Source: Plenodomus lindquistii (Eukaryota; Ascomycota; Dothideomycetes; Pleosporales; Leptosphaeriaceae). Taken from it: a stretch of DNA of 64,000 nucleotides. Of this stretch, positions 44,101 through 56,800 are shown one piece after another. Each line of letters starts with the position of its first letter. The first letter of the stretch is position 1. The notes below the pieces were generated by a model that had not been told where the DNA came from, ran no database searches, and saw only the letters and a program-made list of their open reading frames with translations. The position numbers and the translations under genes were made by a program. The DNA lies in the NCBI GenBank assembly GCA_025504975.1, contig JANUWI010000020.1, forward strand, positions 496,001 to 560,000. The letters are read 5' to 3'.

Positions 44101-47060
44101 TCAATATATACACAAGACCCAGTCCTGTTCTTTGGCAGGACAGTTTTCATGCTTTCGAAAATGAGCAAAGGGTGAAATAACGGTGTTGAAGTCGGAGCCC
44201 CAAGATTCGATTTCCATTCTCCACATACAAGGCAGGAGGTGAATTGATGATGAGCGCAAAAAGCCATAAAAGTTTGACATCGTTAAAGTCATGAAACCCA
44301 ATTGCGAGTTCCAGAGCAACAGGCAGGACATGGCTCAATGCAGGCATGAAAGCCTGCTTTGGTCAGAACTATAGGGCTTGTTATTAATCATTTGAAGAAC
44401 AGGTTAGAGGAACATTGGAAGCAGGGCCAGAAGGTTATGTAGAATCGCAGAGTAACTTTGAGAAGCGAGTGCCATGCTAGGTAATTGCTATAGTTTGAAG
44501 AAAGCAGAGCACCACATGCAAAATCTGAGAGAGAAAGTTCGAAGAAGGTGACTCCCCCATGCGTGATAACGAGAAATCGGGATGCAGAGGCAAATTTGTA
44601 CAACGGTAAGGACTAGACCTCTAGTAGACATGAGAAGAGCAGAAGTGACATTTAGTTTATGAGCAAGAACCTTATACCTGCCATTGGCACTGCATGGCTA
44701 GTTCTGAGCAACAAATCCACATACCACCAGGTTATGTTGATGTGATTGTTGCTATCCACAAGGTTACAGTGTTACACGTTCCACCGCGTCACTCCACCAT
44801 CGATGAGCGTCGCCGAGCTTTCAAGAAGGACTGTTCTCTGGAGATGGCTAAGGACCTGGTTTGTGCAAAGGCTTTTATACCCGCAGGCAGGCGATGAGAC
44901 CACCGCAGTGCCCACTCTCATGAAAGCTAGGTCGTATATTTTCGGAAAGGACTTTTCTTTAGAGGCAGTTGGAGACTTAGTTCATGCAGAGCCCAATTTG
45001 TACCCGCAGGCAGACGGCAGACCCACCGCAGCGCCCACTCTCATGGAAGCCCGGTGGTGTATTTTCGAAAACGGGCGAGGGATGGATCAATAGTGTCAAT
45101 CACAAAGTCATGCGATCCAATTTCGATCGATCGAAACCAGGTAAGAAGCGGATCCATGCCAGCGCCAGAAGCTATGGGAGCTCGCTTCTGTCAAAGCCAT
45201 GAGATTCCAATTCAAATTTTCGAAAATCAGCAGCGCGCAAGTTGGGAGCGGCATCAAGACAGGTCAAAGTTCATTCGCGTCCCGATCATTAGGCTTCATG
45301 TTGAGTATTTCGAAGAACAGGCCAGAGGTGCGTTGAGATTTGGGCTACAAAGTTATGTGGATACGTAGAGCAGCTTTGAAAAGCGGTTGAAAAGCGAGTG
45401 CCACAACAAAACATGCCGATTTATGCGCAACTTTTGAGAACCAAGCCTAAAAACACAAGAGAGACCTGACAAAGCAGCTCTAAAGGAAATAACTCCCCCG
45501 GGCGTGATAGAAGTCGTAGGTGATGCATAGGCGAATTTGTACCCACATGCTACACTTTAGAACTAGGCTTCCAGAAGACATGAGCTTAACAAAGGCATAT
45601 TTTCGGTGGTTTTTGACTTTGATACCCACAAGGTTGCAGTGCTTCTCGTGTCCATAAGCATATCGTCGACAGCATTTCGAAGCTGTCTTTGCCATTCGTT
45701 CGCCCTCACGGCATGTTGTTGCCAGCGCTCACCTTGTCCCATGCCATCTTCAACAGCCTTATACTCGTTCATCACTCTCTTCTTCAACAGTTTAGAAAAA
45801 GGCTCTCCTTTAGATGGATTCAGGGGCTTAATTCCTTTTATACCCGCAGGCAGGCGGTAGATCCACGGAGGTAGCACGCAGGCCTTTCGTTACACAGCCA
45901 AATGCTTTGCTGACCAGACCATCAGAAGTCTTATTTGAGTTTCATTGTAGACTGACAGAACATCCTCAGCATCCGTTGGCATTTTTGGCACCACATAGAT
46001 AGCCTGATCAAGCATTTTCATTTCCTTGTTTGGGGTACGACACTTAGTTCATCTCGAGCCAAATTCATGGCCGTATGGCTGAAAGTGGCACGAGACTTCC
46101 CACTCACATGGGAAACTCTAAATCAAGCTTTGGGAGGAGAGTCCTCCCGATCAGCGCCAGCACACATGAAGGATGGACTGCGCTTTTGGAGGAGAACAAC
46201 ATGCGAATTCTGGGGAAAATGTTTTGAGCACAAGACCAACTGCAGTTTTGCCCTAACTTTGAGACTTTGGCGGCATTAGGAGAAACACCGTGAGGTGTGA
46301 AAAACCAAAAATTCAGTACCCACATAGACGGACGCATGTAAATCAGTTTTTGAAAACAGAACCACATCAAAAGATCCTGGTCTAGCTTTGGAAACAGGAA
46401 TTTCTTTGTAGATAGCAGGAAGCTTGGTTCACGCAGAGGGGAACTTATACCTGGGTGTCTGTTCGAGGAACTAGGTTTTAACAACCATGGGATCGGGCAT
46501 GAGATCGCATGCAGGCATTTCAGAAGCCTTACTCTAGACTTTCGAAAAGGCGGTGGGGTCTCAGGCAGCTTGCGCAAAGCCACGAAATCTTATCAAGGCT
46601 TTTCCAAGCGCTAAATGTGGACTTTGGAAGGCCAGTGAGATCTTAATAAGCCGTGCCGATCACAGAGGCATGAGATCTCACACTGGCCATTTCAATTGTT
46701 TGACTCTCGACCCTCACAGATTTACTCTGGACTTTTGACAAGCCAGCGATATATCAATGAGGCTCAGTGAGCCCGGAAGTATGAGATACAGTAGGTGGTC
46801 TCAAGCCAGCAATTTAGACGGCTTACCCCAGACTTTCGAGAAGCTGGCAAGTTATGGCCAACAGCGTAGACGTTTGGAGACATGAGAGCTTACTCTTGGT
46901 TCTCAGCATACAGTCAAGGGGATGGAATGCAGGGCCCAAAGTCATGAACTCTCAATCGCTTTTAATTCAGGAAAGCAGGGGAGGGAGCGGAGCGACGGCG
47001 TTGCCCAGAGACATGAGCATTCTCCTTCGAATTTCGAGAATCTGGTGAAGCGTTAATCGA
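44101..47060. repeat. Array of decayed direct repeats
   Basis: The segment is built from diverged direct repeats. 44390-44660 recurs at 45305-45600: GAAGAACAGG, GTTATGTRGA, AAGCGAGTGCCA, ACTCCCCC.YGCGTGATA and CCACAAGGTTRCAGTG lie in the same order with offsets of about 920-960 bp. From about 46480 to 47060 shorter units of roughly 100-130 bp follow, each with ACTTTCGARAAG and CATGAGATCTCAC-like words. Short frames within it read as repeats rather than as known proteins. It may be a dying satellite or the remains of a repetitive gene. Confidence 0.65.
44826..45071 (+). repeat. Two tandem units of about 123 bp
   Basis: The unit begins AAGGACTKTTCT, continues through GGAGA.TTAGTTCATGCA and ACCCGCAGGCAG to CCCACTCTCATG and ends at a TATTTTCG word. 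The second copy is offset 121-123 bp from the first. The period of 123 is 41 codons, and one plus-strand frame (44746-45093) runs through both copies. A third, isolated copy of the ACCCGCAGGCAGG part lies at 45842. Confidence 0.75.
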
Positions 47061-50000
47061 CAGAGATACATGGGAACATGGGTGCTTGCTTTGGAGTTTC
47101 GAGAAGCGGAGAAGAGGTCAATACAGGTACGCGTATAGATTGGCCACTAGACCGACCAGGTTTCTCACCGCTCATAAAAGACTTGTCTCTCTCCAAAAGA
47201 CTCGAGAAATCGTGCCATGGGATAGCCGGCAGCGGCGTCGAAAGCTTCAAAATTATAATAACGACTTCGATGTGGGATTGTCTAGTAGGAAACCAAGTTT
47301 CTGTCTTAGCCAACTCACTTAACAGGTGCATCCTGTGTCCTGTGAGCTGGATTCCAAGAGGATCTAATGAAGACTCGATGGCTTTTGGTGCGGTGTCGAA
47401 TGAATCGCCCAAGTCCTCTCCCCGTTCTGCGCAACAACACTATGCCTCCATGTGTGTTGGTTGTCTAAGTCCAGCGTCCACGTACGTGCAAGCAGAAGAA
47501 GGTATATTAATAGCAGCGCCAGAATCCATGACATCTCATTTTGGCATCATCTAAATCAGGTCTTGGTTAATTAACGGCGTTAATTTCAACACCTTGAGAC
47601 TCTATTTCAATTTTCCAAGGATAGGTAAAAGGTGGCTTGAGGGCAGCGCTAAATGTCATTAGAGGACATTATTGTGTTTTTAGAGATGGTCGCGGGACGC
47701 ACGTTAAAGTTAAAGCCCTAAGAGTTATCTTTTATTCTTTGCAAAGCAGGAAAGTAGCAGATCACAGCGGCGCCAAATTCATAAGGGGCAGCAACGACCG
47801 CTTGCAGAGGAGGCACCACAAGAAAAGGCAATGTGTCGCAAAGTTCTAAGAAATAATCACCGCAATATAAGTCAAGCCAGATCCTACTTTTTAGTAGGAA
47901 GTCTCTTATGGGTGACAAGAGGCGTCAGCCAATGGGCGGCAAATGTTGTTAAGAGAATTTGACAGCTCATCCTATTATATCGACAGTTGAGCAGTCAATG
48001 GAAGATATCCATAGACTGTAGACCTCAGAAAGTCGCTTTCATATTCGCTCTGTAGGTACGATTACATACCATGTCAATGCTCGCCCGCCGTCAAATCTCG
48101 CCTTTGGGGCAGCCGTCTGCCTTTACTTAATTTCTATCCGTGTTGTGTACCATGGAAATAATGTAAGACGTGCTCTAGTAGTTTACAGATAAGGGAAGCC
48201 TGTGTAAGTGCTGAAGAGAAGCGAGATACGGCGCATGACCTTCCGGAACCCTGGTGGCATATGCTGCGGTTCTGGTCACACAAAGTTATGGACGACATTG
48301 GAGACACTTTCGACACTCTACCTATAAAGTCTCCTCTTCTAATACTCATTGCGTCACTCCTCTTCATCACTGGCAGCGACAGCCAAGTCTAAAATCACGT
48401 TTCAATTCCTCATGAGAAGTACAAAAACTTGTCTACTTTGATGCATGGTACTGTGTGAACTTAAACATTATACACTCGGACGCATGACAGCCTGCGGCAA
48501 GAAGTATCTTCAAAATCTCAGCCAGCTTGAAGAATGACTGTTTTCGAAAAGATTATGGCAGTCTTACTGCGTGTGGTGTCTCGTAGCCTGGACCGTGGCA
48601 GATGTACGTCGTGGGCGAGTGTATGATCTTCAAAACTGCTATTATAAGGCCCAGCTACTTTTGTACACCTCGAATCAACTCTATTTCCAAAAGTGTGAGG
48701 AAGCTTCGCAATGTGTTATGTTCTCGGGTCCCAGAGATGATGTTGAAGCTTGTGATGTTTGGGGCTTGACAATCTTCAAAAGATCATGCCACGACGCGAA
48801 CGATTTCGTGGTGTTGGCTAATGGTTGATATCGTGCAAACCGCAAACACATCACTGCGGCATGTCTGAGAATCATTTCGCAAGCCTCGAACTCATCGCTG
48901 CAACGTTCATAAGTCTTTCCGGGTGTGAACGTGAGAACGTCTTGTCGTTAATTTGTGGGTATATAATTTTCTGGGAGGTCGGTACATTCTTCTTTCTTCA
49001 CCCCGAACGGTACCTTTGTATGACTTTGGATCCAATTTTCTCCAAAACAGTTGTCACATGAACCGATGACTAGAGAAGATCTAGAGACCACGAAACCAGT
49101 ATTGCTGTACAAAACGGCGGGTGCCTGTAGTCGTCGCTTCTAAGAAGTCAAGCTTACCCTTTGAAGGCCATCTCTTCGACCTGCTTCGTTACGGTTGCCC
49201 TGTTCAAAGCCATTAGGTGGTGAAAAGCAGACAAACATCAAGATGCAATGGCATTTTCCACGCTCTATTCTATCGGATCCCATTCGGCATATCCTGTTTT
49301 AAAACATCCAGGGCAAGTTTCAATGTCCCCTGGGGCGCCGCGGCTCCCAAGAAACAATATCGCAGCTATATCCTCGTGGTGTTAAAAGGTTTTGAGGCTT
49401 CTTCTCATGGGTGGCATGCCTGTCATAAGTTTGACCGGTGGATATAAAAGTTTCATCTGCTTGCCCACTAAGTTCCGAGGCCCTTCTGCATCAGCCGTTG
49501 GTGGCATGGGCCTATGGTAGTGCAAAAGCGTCGCGAGTTTGAGAAATGTCCCTGCAGGCCTGCTGTCCTTTTTCTCCAGAGAAGCGTAGAATTCTGTGCT
49601 ATGGATGGGGCTGGAGTTCAACGTGGGATAGGTAATCTCAACCCTGATACCAGGTGTGGTGCAAAATATGTTGCGCACGGTATTCGCCTCTTAGAAACTA
49701 TCGAAGCGACGGATATTTCGCGACTTGTCCTCTGCGTCCAAGAAAATGAACTTAGGGTCAAATTATCAGCCGCGAGGATGTTGACGTCTTCGAGTACTTA
49801 TGTGGATCGGCGCAATGGACCGAGACGATCCGTGCAGCTTGGAAGATCTAAAGTTATCTTGCCCACGATCGCAAACCCTCCTCCTCCCTGACAAAGAAGT
49901 TGCAATTCTCAAGATCTCACCGCCTTATTCCCATGTCCACTTGTTAGTGCGAAATTCGGAAATGGAACAATTGGTGCGCGTGCAGCTTCGAATATATCAT

Positions 50001-51414
50001 ATGAATATGTTTGAAGCTCTGCTGTCCACGGTCCTAGGTTTTCCTCCGCCGTTCCACAAGGCAGCTACAGTTGTTAAAGTCTCACCACCATGTAGCCATG
50101 TCTGCCTGTATCGCCCCTCGGTGTCTACAAGTCACATGAACTATCCGTCATAACCGCCTGTTGGCGTCTTTGTATATGCAGACGCGTCCCATCCTCCATG
50201 TTTGCCTAGTGGAGTCTTCAGTCTTCATGAAGTTATAGCTATGTCTGTTTGGGGTATCTCTAAATCATGTGACGCTGTCGCGACTCGCAATGTCTACTTG
50301 CTGACATGACGACCTCGGAAAACAGTGTAAATTCCCCTACGTCTCACTCCAAAGTTTCTCTCAAAGATGCTATCTAGCATCTGAAATGCTTCATTGTCAC
50401 ACCATGTATAGACGCGGTGGCCTCGAAAGATCTCTAATCAGCCTTATGGCTGTCTCGAGCAATGCTCAGAGCTTCCATGGGGGTCCTTGAAAGCATCGCA
50501 AGAGGCCTCCATATTGGTCTTGGTGGCAGCCGTGCACTCTAAATACACGTACTCTAAAGCACCCCTGACATGTATTGCGTTTCTGAGCCTGCTGTAAAAG
50601 ATGCACCCCAACCCGAAATTCGATGAAAGAGCCACCCATGGAGAGGTTAGAAATACGATTCCAGAATGCATCGAGCAGGGATGGCAGCGGCGATGTAGCC
50701 AAATCTGGGGCTTAGTCTCATGCACAATAGCCATTAGACTTTAGTCGCAGAAACGGCTTCTTTCCTCCTGTCAAAGCCTGTGATCAACTCTCTTAGCTGT
50801 TGTAATAAGAAAGTAGCCTAACACTAGAAGCATACAAAAGGGATATTAAAAAGTCTACCTAGCTTGAGGTCGGAATCTCTTGTACATTTGAAGCTAATGA
50901 ATGCAGCTTACACCGCGGCTTAGATTTCTAATTGATGCTACTACAAACTTTTGGTAACTCCTCAAGAAATGGGGATGGGGGTACTACGGCTCGGACTTTT
51001 CGCTGAAAGCCCTCCAATATCATTATATCTCCCCAGAGCATGGGACCAGCGTAGCTGCTGTTCATTTTATGTACAATGCTAGGAATGTTATTTGCACTTC
51101 TCAGTTACTAAAGAACTTCATAAGCTGAACTGCACAGCTACTATCCCCCGTAATGCCAAGAGGTATAGTGTGCAGTCGAGCCTTGTTGATGCTGTATTCG
51201 TCTTTTTATCGAGTATCAGCAATCCCTCTATTCCACTGACATTTGATGCGACCGCTTGCAGGCAAGCCAGCTGCAGTGCCCCTTGTATGAAATGTATGAC
51301 ATCGGCCCACAGCAGGCACCTAGGCTGTTCGTTCCCATATAGAATCCAAACAACTTGAGTTGTTTGCCCGAGGTGTGATGTCTAGTGATACTACATCCGT
51401 CACACAGCTGATGG
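47061..51414. other. Gene-poor interval with scattered short repeats
   Basis: No supported gene. The frames at 47078-47554 and 47053-47412 are antisense to each other. AAGATCTCACCGCC..TTCCCATGTCCACTT near 49911 is repeated in diverged form near 50077 (AAAGTCTCACCACC..TAGCCATGTCTGCCT), which suggests that the degraded repeat texture continues. The minus frames at 50444-50734 may be coding relics, but nothing was recognised. Confidence 0.35.
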
Positions 51415-52370
51415 CTATGAAATTCTAGGAGCCAAGCGCGGTTGTTTAGGCGACGGCAAGCCTTCAACATCGCTACGCCTCACCCGCTTCTTTGCTGCTG
51501 CCCTTGGACAAAGAGAGCAGTTCTTAAGATGGAAGCGGCATCGGGTACATGTGGCGGTACCGTTCCTGATTGCATCCTGGCCATATTCGGTGTACGACCA
51601 GCACTCCCAGTCCTTCTCCGCACAGTGTGAGCATCGCTGATCGCCAAAGTGTTGCCTACCCAGATCCGTTTCCATGATGCGGCCGATATGGTCAGCCACA
51701 GCCTTCCTGGCTTTGGGACGCCTGGAGTACTCGTCCTCTGTGACCCCATACCAGAGGTCCGTCTCCTCATGGACATGGTGTCCGGAGTACTTTCCTCGTG
51801 TATGGACCCATGGAGTTCTTTTCGTTCGAGCCTGCTGCGTCGTCGCGTGGTCCCTTTCTGCTTTGTGAGGCGGAGTGATTTTCAGCTCCCACTTATCAAG
51901 GTCATGAAGTGCAGACGATTTGGCTGCGACACCGCTGTGACGCAGCATTAGTACGGTTGTGGAGTGCGGAGATGAGGATGGGACATACAACGTCGCTGCC
52001 ATCTTTTTCACTTCACTCTCGCCATTATTCTCTTCATCTTTCTCCGATTGAGGCAAAGCTCTCGTTTTCTCGTAATTGTTTTTGTCTTGCGCGGCAGGTG
52101 CGGGTGGGGTCGTGGGCACGAGCACGGGCGAATCAACGATAGCAGTGTTGGTGATGCAGCGGTTGCAGGGTTTGGGCTGTGGGACTGCGCTCCTGCACTA
52201 ATGTCAACGTTGACTTGAAGGCTGCCGTGTTGCTTGGTGAGAATGACTTACCTCCGAAAGGTGAGCCCAGAGCAAGTGCCGCCCGCGCAGGCCTTCCTGA
52301 TGGTGTTGAGCGGCCCATTGAACAGGCCTAATGGGGCGGGAGCGTAGCGGTGCCGGAACATCAGATCCAT
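51415..52370 (-). CDS. Cys-rich protein with paired CxxC motifs, two exons
   Basis: The start ATG is at 52370. Exon 1 is 52370-52252 and exon 2 is 52192-51415. The 59 nt intron has a GTAAGT donor and a CAG acceptor. The join is in frame and gives about 298 aa without stops. The N-terminal part has a PLNTIRKACAGGTCSGL segment and then PKPCNRC. The middle (residues about 60-130) is polar with many Ser/Glu. The C-terminal part holds CSHCAEKDWECW, then CTRCRFHLKNCSLC and a basic tail (KKRVRRSD). This resembles fungal proteins in which C-x2-C pairs (CxxCxxxxxECW...CxxC) form a zinc-binding module near the C-terminus. The role is unknown; a nucleic-acid or chromatin link is only inference. Codon use is GC-richer than the flanks and no decay is seen. 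Confidence 0.65.
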
Positions 52371-53875
52371 AGTCAGAGGAAGGCTTGCCAGTATTCTGAG
52401 TAAGTTCTCGTAAGACGCAGAAACCCATGTGGCCAGAGGAATTGCGCAGGGTTGCAATGCAAGGGCGGTGCGGGCTTGGACGTACAGCCTACAGTACCGG
52501 TAGTGGTGTTGACGAGCTTGTGGTCAGAGGCTTGCAGCCTGCAGCCAATCTTAGAAGGCACCCACGCTGCACGCACCCGACCTTGCGCTTAAGCGTTTGG
52601 GTGGGCCTCGGCTCTGCAGGGGGCTGGTGATGCCGCTTCTGGTACCGACTCCTCGTGAGTCGTAACCCCTCGCTCGTGCTGCCTTTCATTATAATTCTTC
52701 ACAACAGGTGGTGGGTCCTGCATGGCGCACCGGTCGATCGCGTCCGGCGGTTTTGCACACAACATGGCACACTGCACAGTTTCTGGAGGAGCCTTCTTGC
52801 GCATTACCAAGATTCAGCCGCCACCGGGGACGAGCGACAACTTTCCCTCGCCGTGCTGCAGCTCGGTGCTACGCAGAAGACGCCGGTACGTAAGACGAGT
52901 ATTGAGCAAGCGACCAGTCCCCAGTCTCCCCTCGTCTCGGACCAAAGTCTTGTCTAGTGGTCGTTCTCAGTGACATCGAATTCTCTCGGCCAGGAGATTC
53001 GCTGTTCCACGAGAAATTCTTTTGACACAAGCTGACACAGACGTTCTTGAGCCTCCCAGGCCCGTAAGCTCGATTTTTAACCCGGTCGAGTAAAGCCACG
53101 TAAAGCAAGTTTGCCTGTCTGCTGGACCCACCTTGGGTCCCCACGCTCCCGTGTCAACATCTTGACTCTTTCACGTGTTCTAGAGCTGCAGAGGGTTTCC
53201 CGTGCGCATGGAGATTACAGAGGCACTACATGAGTCTTGGTTCGCGTCACACTTGGTGGAAGCCGCCAGCAGGGCAGCATTCCAACACCATCTTGGCCCC
53301 TCGCACAGCCACGACATCAGCACTACGTGTCCTCAACGAAGCCAGCGTTGTAGCCGACAGACGGGAAACAGTACTCGAATTGTACCTTTTCAACCTCCTC
53401 TTAGTGTAATACCCACGACTATCACAGCCCACTTGTGAGCGCTACGGCTGTCCTTGGCCCAGATGCACGGTTCGCGGGATTCGCTCTTTCGATAAACGAC
53501 CTTGTTCTCTAGCATAGTGACTTTGGTGGAAATGTCGGTACCATACAGCACAGTAGAGGCGATACAGCAAGCAATAGCTGGCTTGAAAAACAGCGTAGTC
53601 TGGACGCACGCTATGCGACGCCTTCTTCGTTCGCGTGTCGTATGCTAGCCGCAACAACGAGCCAGTGCTTTCCATCGGACAGGCCGAGTGCGGCACGACT
53701 ACTGTATGTCAACTATTAGCATATTGGCGCGAACCCAGCTACACATTGTCATAAGTCTAGGGACTTAATTAGTAAACAACGACTAATTCGGAACCGAGCG
53801 ACAATCGATAATGTACAAAAACAGCAACTTTCCTAAGCCTTGCGGGACATATAATCCGATCGTGTAGAACATGAC
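52371..53875. other. Intergenic, nothing recognised
   Basis: Overlapping short frames on both strands (52489-53144 and 53202-53696) with no motif. The upstream sequence of the 51415-52370 gene is within it. The stretch around 53700-53870 is AT-richer and precedes the midasin relic. Confidence 0.35.
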
Positions 53876-56800
53876 TTGTCCAGCCTTGGAATGAATGAGC
53901 TGTTAGCTTTGTATGGCAAACTCATATTGGACGCTTGTAACCGTGTACCAGAAGGCCAACACAAACTCGTACAAGACAACCGGGTCAAGGTCTCCGCACT
54001 CTTCAGAAGGGCTAATAGAAGCATTGTGTGTCCCATAGAGCAGGACTATTATTTTCTCCTCGACAAGAAATCAATGGCTGATGACTCCGTACTCGGACGA
54101 CTAAACAGCGTGCTCGAACCTTCACGGTCTCCCCTTCTTGCTGAAAAAGGACCTGTTAATTCCCACATTGCTGCGAACGATGGGTTCCCATTTCTCGCTA
54201 CCATGACCCCTGGTGGAGACTATGGCAAGAAGGAGCTCTCACCAGCAATGAGCAACCGCTTCACTGAGATCTGGGTTCCCGCAATTCCCAACTTCGACGA
54301 CGTCCTTCAAATCGTGCGGTCCAAGCTAAAGCTTGAACATGCACCTTTTGCCGGCGCTATTGTTTCGTTCTCGCAATGGTTCAATGACAAGTACAATACC
54401 TCGGTCTCCTCTTCTATCTCGATTCGAGATACTCTGGCTTTGGACCCCTTCATTAACAAGTCAATCACAATGATCGGGTCTTTGGCGTCATCCATGGTGC
54501 AGCTATGGTGTTCATCGACACGTTCGGGGCAACTCCAGCTGGCTTGCTCGCTATGATTGCTACATCCATCGACGATGAGTGGGAAGCGTGTCTACATCAT
54601 TTCAGCAAGCTCCTAGGGCGTGATGTAGCAGCATTGTACTCCAGTACGGTCGAGATCGTCGGCACAAATGCGTTGTTCCAGCTGGGGTAATTTCTACACC
54701 AAAGTTTTCGTCCGCCGCTTCCGAAGCGCTGAACTTTTCACTTGAGACACCAACAAGACGCTCGAATGTAACGTGCGTCGTTTCGCATTACAGCTTTCAA
54801 AGCCTACTTCGTAAGAGGTTAATCCAGGTGTTGGAAAGACCACGCTAGTGACTGCACCTGCGAAAGCCATCGAAAAGCCCTTGACTCGCCTCAATCTGTC
54901 AGAGCAAATCGATCTCATGAATCTCCTCGGTTCCGACGTGCCTGTAGAAAGCGGAGTAAGAGGTACGTTTGCCTGGCGTGACGCACCTTTCCTCAAGGCG
55001 ATGAAGAATGGAGATTTGGTACTCCTTGATAAAGTGAATTTGGACTCACAGTATGTCCTGAAATGTCTCAACGCTGTGTTGGATCACCGTGGCGAGGTGA
55101 ACATCTCGGAGCTCGATCAGCAATTTCACAAACACGTCGACTTTAGGGTCTTTGCAGGGCAAAACCTGCATCACCAGGGTGGTGGACGCAATGGTCTACC
55201 TGCGTTTTTGGTTAATCGTTTTACGGTTGTGTATGCGGACGCCTTCCGCCCTGACGATCTGACACTTGTTTGCAAGAAAGTATTTCCCGACATTGCTAAA
55301 GAAGAAGTCACAAGATCGATCTGATTTTTTGCCGAACTGGACAATCAGGTGGTGACTCGGCGTGCCTTCGATAACTCAGGTGCGCCTTGGGAGTTCAACC
55401 TATCCGGCCAACAAATTGATGGCGCAAGATGTCAGTGTGTTGACGGCATCCTTATTCGCACGCTTGAGCAAGGTAGCTGGGTCGTCCTTGACAATGCCAA
55501 TTTGTGCTCCAGCGCGGTTCTTGACCAACTGAACTCACTATCCGAACCCAATGGCTATCTCTCGATCAACGAACACTCAACAGTGGACGGCGAAGCACGT
55601 ATTGTTCGACCACATCCTGACTTCCGCAACTTCATGACCTTGGATGCTAGCTTCGGAGAGCTTTCCCGTGCCATGCGCAAAAGAGCTGTGGGGATTTGTC
55701 TGCTTGGGCCTGATACACTCGAACAGCAACTTGAGAGTGTCCTAGATTACCCGCTTGAACCAGCGATGTATCGGTTATGCCAGTTCCAGGAGAATAGGAG
55801 AATGAGAAGCACTCGGTATTGACATTGCAGCAGCAACTTGAAACCCCGGGCTTCACTGACAACAAATCGTTAGCAAGCTTCGTTACGGAAAGCACTCAAG
55901 GCATAATCACTTTTTTGGCGCAACCTACGACCAACGGTGCTAATGGTGGGCATACAACACAGCTTATGATAGTCGCTACCTAATTAGACTCACCCGGAGA
56001 AAGGCTTACGCACTTGACACGCTTCTATGAGAGCGCCTGGGTGTCCAATGTTCCAGCTCTCATCCAACCTACCTCCTCAAAGCTGCTGAGCGAGCTTCTT
56101 GCCTATAATCCACTAGGTAATGACCTCTGCCTCCACAGAAACACCGCAACGAAGGTGCTTGGTATGTGATACGACGATGTGTACGACATTTTGCTGGATC
56201 TCCACAACATGCAGGAAGCAATTGTGAATTTGCCGTCTGCCCACTTTGAGCGTCGCAAGGAGAGATAGAAGTTGCCTGTTTTTCTACATGCGTCCTGGCA
56301 AGCGCTGGTGAAAGTTGTCGAAGGTCTCTGGACCGCTCATTGTAATGGAGAGCAGCTGGAAGCCAACTATCTGAAGCCCTTACGAACTGTATTCTAGGCA
56401 TTGTTTGCGCTCACTACAGCGAAGACGTTTGATCGAGCAACTTTTCAGACCTACCTGAAGATGTTGTCTTCTGCCATTCCTTTAATCTCGCAAGATTCGA
56501 CGCCTCTATTGCAGGCTGTGAGCTTAATGCTTTCTAAAATACCCAAGACTCAAGCGCAACTGAAGGCAATTCTCGAGCTCGAAGATGTAGCCGACGGACT
56601 GGACGCCGTAATATGGAAGTCCAAGCTCAGGATCAACGAGCTCATGCAGATTCGTGAGCGCATCGCCTCGGCCTTTACTCATGTACGCCAAGACGATGTT
56701 AGCGCTCAACAGCTCGTTGTTAGCTTTAGTGCAGCTGTTCAGGACTTTGGAACAGATTGTTGGCGAGGAAGACGTGGTCATTACACCATAATTTAAAGGA

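Noticed and set aside
46104..46583. 159-codon minus-strand frame
   Set aside because: It lies in the degenerate repeat array, its composition follows the repeats, and no motif is seen.
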